From: JBCBAP01 sp038532435
Lineage (GTDB): Bacteria; Pseudomonadota; Alphaproteobacteria; Rhodobacterales; Rhodobacteraceae
Assembly (NCBI GenBank): GCA_038532435.1
Contig: JBCBAP010000045.1
Location: forward strand, 1-29,234
Reading direction: 5' to 3'
Length of the DNA stretch: 29,234 bases
Shown here: piece after piece, positions 24,477 to 29,234 of the stretch
Position numbering within the stretch: position 1 is the stretch's first letter
Layout: every line of letters begins with the position of its first letter
The notes under the pieces: model-generated
What the model saw: only the letters and a program-made list of their open reading frames with translations
Databases searched by the model: none
Told to the model about the DNA's origin: nothing
Made by a program: the position numbers and the translations under genes

Positions 24477-26918
24477 TTAAGCCCGGTTTCGCAGCAGATC
24501 GAAGTCCGGGTCGTAGGGGGACGGGGGGATGACTTCAGCCGGGATCAGGTCGCCGCAGATGTCCGCCTGCAAGACCCGACCGATGTGCGCCAGATCAGGC
24601 TGGACGAACGCATAGGCGAGGTTCATGCGGACCCTGTGTCCGTAACCAGCGGAGGTGACGGTTCCGACGACCCGGTCATCGAGCATGAGGGACGCGCCGG
24701 GATGGGCGGGGGCACTGGCTGTCTGCAGCCTCAGCGTGACGAGCTTGCGGCGTGGGCCATCCGCCTTCCGCCCGATCAGGGCGTCGCGCCCGATGAAATC
24801 ACCCTTGTCCGGTGCCACGAAGCGGGACAGGCCGGTCTCGTAAGGGCCGAACTCCGTGATCAGATCGGCCTTCCAGTGCAGGAAACCTTTCTCCAGACGC
24901 ATGCTCTCCACCGCCCGGGTGCCGAAGAGCGTCAACCCATGCCTTTCGCCAGCTTCGCGCAGCGCGAGATATGCGGCGTAGAGCGAGGCATTGGGCACGT
25001 GGATCTCATAGGCCAGCTCACCTGAGAAGCTGACCCCCATCACCGTCGCCGGTGCATGTCCGACATGGCATTCACGGACCGAAAGCCAGGGGAAGGCTTC
25101 TTCCGACCAGTCCCCCCGGGCGCACTCCGCCAGCACCGCGCGTGCCTTTGGCCCGGCGAGCACCAGGATGGTCTGATCGTTGGTCAGGCTGCGCAGGTGC
25201 ACGTCCTCTTCCGGCCTGACATGGGCGGTCAGCCAGTCCATGTCGTGATACTCGGACGCCGCCGCGGATCCGTACCAGATACGCGCCGGACCCCTGTCCG
25301 ACCGGGGCAGGTTCGCGATTGTTGCCTCGCCCTTGATGTTGCCCTGGTGGTTCAGCAGGTAACTCAGGCCAACACGCCCCTCCCGCCGCTGAAGCCTGCC
25401 GCAGATCATCCGGTCGAGGAACGCATGGGCGTCCTGGCCCGTGATTTCGATCCGGTTGAAGCCGCACACCTCCGTCAGTCCGACATTTTCGGAGAGGTTC
25501 CGGACCTCGGCGCCGACCAGATCGAAGGTCTCGTCAAATCCGAAGCCGGGCGTGAAGTGGAAATCGGGTGCGGGCTTGATGTAGTCCACCCGCTCCCACC
25601 CGTTCACGACGGTAAAGTCAGCCCCTGCCGCCGCAAGAACGGGCGTGAGCGGTGTCGTCTTGGCCGGACGTCCGGCCGGGCGGTGTTCGTGCGGAAAATG
25701 AAACCGGAACTCGTTCTGATAATCCTCGACGGCCTTCAGGGCGGTCAGCTCAACCGACGCATGACCGGTGAAGCGGCGCGGGTCGATCACCCAGGTGTCG
25801 TAGCACGCCTCCCCATGCACGATCTGCTGCGCAAGCAACCAGCCGTGCCCGCCCCCTTCGCCGAGGCCCGCGCGAAGACCGATTATGCAATAGGCGTTTC
25901 GCTTGCCCGGGATCGGGCCCACCAGCGGCGCGCCATCGATCGTGTAGGTGATCGGGCCATTCACGACCCGCTTGATGCCCGCCTCGGCGAGGACCGGCAT
26001 CCGTGCGAACGCGCCCTCAAGCACATCCATCACCCGGTCGAGATCGTCGGGGCAGAGATCGTTGGAAAAGGCGGGACTGATCCCGTCCATCCCCCACGTC
26101 TTGCAGTCCTGTTCGTAAAAGCCCACGAGCAGGCCGTGCTTCTCCTGCCTGGAATAGTAGTCGCTGATCGGACAGCGCAGCAGGGGCATCCGATGACCCG
26201 CCTCGGCGATCGCGGGAATATCCTCGGTGACGAAATACTGATGCTCCATCGACGCGACGGGATGATGAACGCCCATCATCGCGCCGACCTCATTGACCCG
26301 GTAGCCACAGGCATTCACGACCACGTCGCAGTCGATGTCGCCTTTCGTGGTGTGAACGGTCCAGGTGTCGTCCTTGTGCTGGGTCAGCCCCGTCACCGCG
26401 GTGCTGCGGTAGACGTCCGCGCCGGCCTTGCGGGCGTGGAAAGCGAGCGCCTGGCACAGCTGCGCGGGGTCGATGTCTCCGTCTTCGCCGTCCCAGAGCC
26501 CGCCGATCAGGTTTTCGGTTGAGATCAGCGGGTGGCGGCGGGCGCACTCCGCCGCGTCGATCACCTCGTACTCCACGCCCATCCCGCGTGCCATGGATGC
26601 AAAGTGGCGATAGCCCTGCATCTGCGCTTCGGTGTTTGCGAGCCGGATGCCGCCATCGCCGTGATGGTAGCCGACGGGATAGTTGGGATCATCCCGAAGC
26701 TTTTTGTAGAGCGCGATAGAGTGAGATTTCAGGCCCACCATCGTCTGCGTCATACCGAAGTTGGTCACCTGCGCAGCGGAGTGCCATGTGGTGCCCGAGG
26801 TCAGCTCGTCCCGTTCGACGAGCACCACATCCGTCCATCCTTCCTGCGTGAGGTGATAGAGGGTCGAGCACCCGGCGATCCCCCCGCCGATGACGACGGC
26901 TTTGGTCCTCGATTTCAT
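24477..26918 (-). CDS. Dimethylglycine/sarcosine dehydrogenase-like FAD enzyme with GcvT domain
   Basis: An 813-residue, probably cytosolic flavoprotein that oxidatively demethylates N-methyl glycine derivatives. The N-terminal DAO domain begins with the FAD-binding GGGIAG (residues 11-16) and the ribose-binding Glu35. GTTWHSAA holds His46, the position that covalently binds FAD in dimethylglycine dehydrogenase. RAGLGEGGGHGWLLA is near the end of the FAD domain. A middle FAO_M-type linker (PLTPVLAAAGADFTVVNGWERVDY region, about 400-450) and a C-terminal aminomethyltransferase (GcvT) domain follow; the latter would pass formaldehyde to tetrahydrofolate. Key C-terminal segments are FSGELAYEIHVPN, GTRAVESMRLEKGFLHW and TSAGYGHRV. 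ATG at 26918 has GGGAG upstream. It is divergent from a LysR gene, its likely regulator. Confidence 0.9.
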   Translation of the reverse strand: MKSRTKAVVIGGGIAGCSTLYHLTQEGWTDVVLVERDELTSGTTWHSAAQVTNFGMTQTMVGLKSHSIALYKKLRDDPNYPVGYHHGDGGIRLANTEAQMQGYRHFASMARGMGVEYEVIDAAECARRHPLISTENLIGGLWDGEDGDIDPAQLCQALAFHARKAGADVYRSTAVTGLTQHKDDTWTVHTTKGDIDCDVVVNACGYRVNEVGAMMGVHHPVASMEHQYFVTEDIPAIAEAGHRMPLLRCPISDYYSRQEKHGLLVGFYEQDCKTWGMDGISPAFSNDLCPDDLDRVMDVLEGAFARMPVLAEAGIKRVVNGPITYTIDGAPLVGPIPGKRNAYCIIGLRAGLGEGGGHGWLLAQQIVHGEACYDTWVIDPRRFTGHASVELTALKAVEDYQNEFRFHFPHEHRPAGRPAKTTPLTPVLAAAGADFTVVNGWERVDYIKPAPDFHFTPGFGFDETFDLVGAEVRNLSENVGLTEVCGFNRIEITGQDAHAFLDRMICGRLQRREGRVGLSYLLNHQGNIKGEATIANLPRSDRGPARIWYGSAAASEYHDMDWLTAHVRPEEDVHLRSLTNDQTILVLAGPKARAVLAECARGDWSEEAFPWLSVRECHVGHAPATVMGVSFSGELAYEIHVPNASLYAAYLALREAGERHGLTLFGTRAVESMRLEKGFLHWKADLITEFGPYETGLSRFVAPDKGDFIGRDALIGRKADGPRRKLVTLRLQTASAPAHPGASLMLDDRVVGTVTSAGYGHRVRMNLAYAFVQPDLAHIGRVLQADICGDLIPAEVIPPSPYDPDFDLLRNRA

Positions 26919-27020
26919 CCCGATCTCCCTCTCGCACGGCACGCCCTGATAGTGTCAGCCATCGTAACATTTGAAAAACAGAGATATCAGCTCATCATTG
27001 TTCGAAAATCTGAGGAATGA
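26919..27020. promoter_or_regulatory. Divergent promoter of flavoprotein and LysR genes
   Basis: This short AT-rich gap (102 bases) carries the start signals of both genes. The dyad CTGA-TAGTG-TCAG lies at 26946-26958 and is a candidate LysR operator of the T-(N)-A type. On the plus strand a TTGAAA at 26971 could be a -35 box, but the matching -10 is poor. The LysR gene has AGGA about 6 bases before its start. Confidence 0.35.
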
Positions 27021-27953
27021 ATGATGACCCTGTCCCTTCGCGCGATGCGCTACGTTCAGGCGGCCCTTCGACAGGGCAGCATCTCCGCAGCCGCGGGAGA
27101 GATGAACGTCGCGCCTTCGGCGATCGCCTCCGCGCTGACGCAGGCGGAGGCGACATTCGGGGTTGCCCTTGCGACCCGTGCCCGGGCGAAGGGCATCTTT
27201 CCGACCACGGCCGGTCGGGAGGTGCAGCGCCGGATCGACGATCTGCTGGAACGGTACGACGGCCTGCTCGCGGATGTGTCCGACCTGCAGACGGGGATCT
27301 CGGGCTCCCTCGCCATCGGATACAACGCCCCCATTGCGCCCGCATTTCTGCCGCCGATCATCTCACAGCTGCTCGCCGTCCATCCGGATGTGGATCTGTC
27401 GTTCACCGAAGGCGACAACACCTCCGTCACGGCCGGGCTGATCGAGGGACAGTTCGACGTGATCATCTTCGTCGAGGAGGTGCCGAACGTTCAGATCGCC
27501 ACAAGACCGCTGGTCTTTGCCCCCACCTACTGCCTCTGCCCGCAGGACCACCCACTCGCCCGCAAAGCAACGGTGCACGTATCAGACATTCTGCAGGAGC
27601 CGCTGATCTTGCTCGACCGTCCCGCGGCGCGGAGCTACTACATGGAGCTCCTGGCACAGGGTGACTCGCCGGTCCAGCTGGTCGGTCGGGCAAACTCGAC
27701 AGAGATGGTGCGGTCGCTCGTCGCCGAGGGTCTGGGTGTCTCGCTCCTGAACATGCGCCCGCGCGATGTTACCACCTACGCCGGCGGGCAGGTGTGCTGC
27801 CTCCCGCTTGCCGGGGTGACCAACGGCGTTCAGCTCTCTCTCGGTTTTGCCCCGGGGCCGATGCGGCGCCTGACGCACCTCTTTGTCGACGCCTGCACCG
27901 CGTATTTTGATGGTCCAGAGGGAGGTGAGTTTGTCGTCACAAGCGGGTCGTGA
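27021..27953 (+). CDS. LysR family transcriptional regulator (probable regulator of adjacent flavoprotein)
   Basis: A 310-residue LysR-type protein. The HTH is in RYVQAALRQGSISAAAGEMN followed by VAPSAIASALTQAEATFGVA (about 10-50); ATRARAKGIFPTTAGREV is the wing. The C-terminal effector domain (about 95-300) includes SGSLAIGYNAPIAPAFLPPI, GQFDVIIF and LVAEGLGVSLLNMRP. The recognition helix Ala-Pro-Ser-Ala-Ile-Ala-Ser is a common LysR variant. Two consecutive ATGs at 27021 and 27024 are possible starts. Divergent arrangement with a catabolic gene is classic LysR context. The inducer may be an N-methylated amine (inference). Confidence 0.92.
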   Translation: MMTLSLRAMRYVQAALRQGSISAAAGEMNVAPSAIASALTQAEATFGVALATRARAKGIFPTTAGREVQRRIDDLLERYDGLLADVSDLQTGISGSLAIGYNAPIAPAFLPPIISQLLAVHPDVDLSFTEGDNTSVTAGLIEGQFDVIIFVEEVPNVQIATRPLVFAPTYCLCPQDHPLARKATVHVSDILQEPLILLDRPAARSYYMELLAQGDSPVQLVGRANSTEMVRSLVAEGLGVSLLNMRPRDVTTYAGGQVCCLPLAGVTNGVQLSLGFAPGPMRRLTHLFVDACTAYFDGPEGGEFVVTSGS

Positions 27954-28000
27954 CGGCAGCGGGAGACGTTCAGGTTTGGCGCTCCCCGCAATCCGCAGCT

Positions 28001-28040
28001 CCCAACGGCATCTTGCTCCTGGATTGGCATACCCGTTGGG
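28001..28040 (+). terminator. Inverted repeat after LysR gene
   Basis: CCCAACGG at 28001-28008 and CCGTTGGG at 28033-28040 form an 8-base inverted repeat with a 24-base spacer, 47 bases after the LysR stop. The long loop and absent T run make it a weak terminator candidate. Confidence 0.3.
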
Positions 28041-28061
28041 CGGGTGAGGTCAGGACCGGCC

Positions 28062-28113
28062 CAGCGGGCAATTGATGGACGATGTCTGAGGTCAGGTCGT
28101 CCTGGGCCCGCTG
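28062..28113 (-). terminator. Compound hairpin next to small membrane protein gene
   Basis: An outer stem CAGCGGGC (28062-28069) pairs with GCCCGCTG (28106-28113). An inner stem GGACGA (28077-28082) pairs with TCGTCC (28097-28102). The structure begins 4 bases beyond the stop of the minus-strand gene ending at 28118, so it fits a 3' terminator or stabiliser and could serve both convergent genes. A TGAGGTCAGG direct repeat (28045-28054, 28087-28096) overlaps it. Confidence 0.45.
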
Positions 28114-28117
28114 TCCG

Positions 28118-28459
28118 TCATCCGGCCGCGTTTACGCCGAGGAGGATCTGTCTGACGTCACCGTTGGCCCGGTAGGAGGCGATCAGCAGGTACGGAAAGC
28201 CGAACATGCCCCCGAGGAAGATGTTCAGGAATCCGTAGACGTACGCCTTGGCCGTCGCGCCTTCCCGCCACACGATCCACGTCGACGTCAGGATCAGGTA
28301 GATCACGAAGTCAAAGTCGAACTGGGAGCGCCAGTTGAACGCGATCAGATCGTTGAACGCAACGACGGGCCAAAGCCACCCGTGACCCGCGATGGCGATA
28401 ACGGTGAAGGCGTAGATCCCTACCGTTGCGGCGATCAGGAAAATGCGCAGGGTCCGCAT
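28118..28459 (-). CDS. Small integral membrane protein, unknown function
   Basis: A 113-residue protein with three predicted helices: LRIFLIAATVGIYAFTVIAI, DFVIYLILTSTWIVW, and YGFLNIFLGGMFGFPYLLIA. The motif FDFDFVIYLILTSTWIVWRE followed by a basic/Gly region and FLGGMFGFPYLLIASYR resembles small DUF2834/DUF1475-like membrane proteins, but I cannot assign one firmly. ATG at 28459 has a strong GGGAGGGG site 5-6 bases upstream. It is a single-gene unit convergent with the LysR gene. Confidence 0.75.
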   Translation of the reverse strand: MRTLRIFLIAATVGIYAFTVIAIAGHGWLWPVVAFNDLIAFNWRSQFDFDFVIYLILTSTWIVWREGATAKAYVYGFLNIFLGGMFGFPYLLIASYRANGDVRQILLGVNAAG

Positions 28460-28790
28460 GTGTCCCCTCCCATCGGCTGGAGTTGTGGCGTGTGCCCGCA
28501 TGAAGTTCGGGCCAGTCGCTCTGCGACGCTGCTCTCATACCCGCGGAGAATGTTGTCAAGCGCTGACGGGTTTTCCAGTACGGTCGTGGTGCACTGGGCG
28601 CGTCCCAATCAGACTGCCGTGCGTGTACACCCCGCGGGGACGCTACGGGCCAGTCAACCGTCACCCTTGTCCCGGCACAGTGATTTTAGGCCGTCACCGA
28701 GCGTGCCTCTCTGCAATCGGTGTGGATCTGCGCGACGGAAGATGCGGGCTCGTCCGTGCAAAGGTTGAACGGCACCCGAAAGGACGTCCC
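28460..28790. other. Divergent intergenic region of about 330 bases
   Basis: No gene is seen. It separates the small membrane protein gene (minus) from the secreted-protein gene (plus). A TTGACA on the minus strand (complement of 28553-28559 region) lies about 95 bases before the membrane protein gene, with TATGAG only 14 bases beyond it, a poor promoter match. Confidence 0.4.
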
Positions 28791-29234
28791 ATGGCATCGA
28801 AGATACGCCCCCGGTCAGCCTGCCTCACCTTGCTCGTTTCTGTCGCGATGGCCTTGCCTGCGGGGGCCCAAGACGCTCCCGCCGCGCTCCGCGACCTCTC
28901 CCACGAAGAGGTCGGCCAACAGCAGTTGCGGAGCGCGGTGGCATCACGAACGCTGACCTGGCTTACGGGTACCGCCTCCAACAACGACTATATCTCTGTC
29001 GGGCGGCTCGCCAACTTCTTCGGTTTCGTCGCCCTGCGCGTGTCGAGCCGGCAGAGCCTGACCCGGGCCCATGTCGCCCGCGACACGCTCTCGGTTCTTG
29101 AGCCTTCCCAGATCGAGGTGCTGACCACGTTGCTTGAGGAGCAGGTGCCGGCGCACCGGGCGACGCAAGACGCACGTATTCAGATGAACCGGTCCCTTGA
29201 ACGACTCGCGGCGGGGGAGATCGTCGATGAGGAC
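28791..29234 (+). CDS. Secreted protein of unknown function (5' part)
   Basis: The frame is open for 148 codons to the end of the window. The product begins with a signal peptide (basic KIRPR, hydrophobic LTLLVSVAMALPAGAQ; cleavage after residue 25-26). The mature part is helical and charged (DLSHEEVGQQQLRSAVASR, SLTRAHVARDTLSVLEPSQI, VEQ/LLEEQVPAHRATQDARI region), with no recognised motif and no cysteines so far. ATG at 28791 has AAGGA about 7 bases upstream. The sequence stops before enough is seen to name a family. Confidence 0.75.
   Translation, partial: MASKIRPRSACLTLLVSVAMALPAGAQDAPAALRDLSHEEVGQQQLRSAVASRTLTWLTGTASNNDYISVGRLANFFGFVALRVSSRQSLTRAHVARDTLSVLEPSQIEVLTTLLEEQVPAHRATQDARIQMNRSLERLAAGEIVDED

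Noticed and set aside
1..29234. CRISPR arrays, complete insertion sequences, prophage genes or integration sites
   Set aside because: No regularly spaced repeats, transposase, integrase or phage structural genes were seen, and no copy of the tRNA-Ser 3' end.

Overview
The window is about 29 kb of GC-rich DNA with tightly packed genes, GTG starts and strong GGAGG-type ribosome sites. Gene content and order point to an alphaproteobacterium of the Rhodobacteraceae (Roseobacter group). The clearest sign is a six-gene minus-strand block: SPOR lipoprotein, D-Ala-D-Ala carboxypeptidase, tmk, holB, tatD and a PhnP-like metallo-hydrolase. This placement is judged from family knowledge; no database was searched.

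Layout. 1-978: end of a spermidine/putrescine-type ABC operon (two permeases). 1207-2142: AEC-type transporter. 2278-2591: a short, apparently frameshifted gene remnant. 2591-8382: the conserved housekeeping operon. 8548-8637: tRNA-Ser(TGA). 8985-11094: an unusual gene pair, a divergent YajC-like protein followed by an Omp85/BamA-like protein whose barrel stops after about four strands and is replaced by two predicted transmembrane helices. 11743-13743: a universal stress protein and an AGCS sodium:amino-acid symporter. 14199-14945: an orphan R2K-type ATP-grasp protein. 15240-20625: secreted proteins, namely a YHYH protein, a double AhpD/carboxymuconolactone-decarboxylase-fold protein with calcium-binding repeats, and a divergently transcribed pair (propeller-like and Ig-like proteins). 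20622-22767: a LysR regulator, a cytochrome b561 and an FMN reductase. 22784-23185: DUF4345 membrane protein. 23186-24476: no convincing gene. 24477-27953: a dimethylglycine/sarcosine-dehydrogenase-like flavoprotein divergent from its probable LysR regulator. 28118-28459: a small membrane protein. 28791-end: start of a secreted protein.

The two most interesting regions are the YajC-like/Omp85-chimera pair, which looks like a repurposed envelope-assembly module, and the periplasmic AhpD-like/propeller/Ig-like cluster. In the latter, a GTGCGCAT-type motif occurs both in front of the secreted operon and in the LysR/b561 intergenic region, suggesting one regulon. Both ideas are inference from sequence and context.
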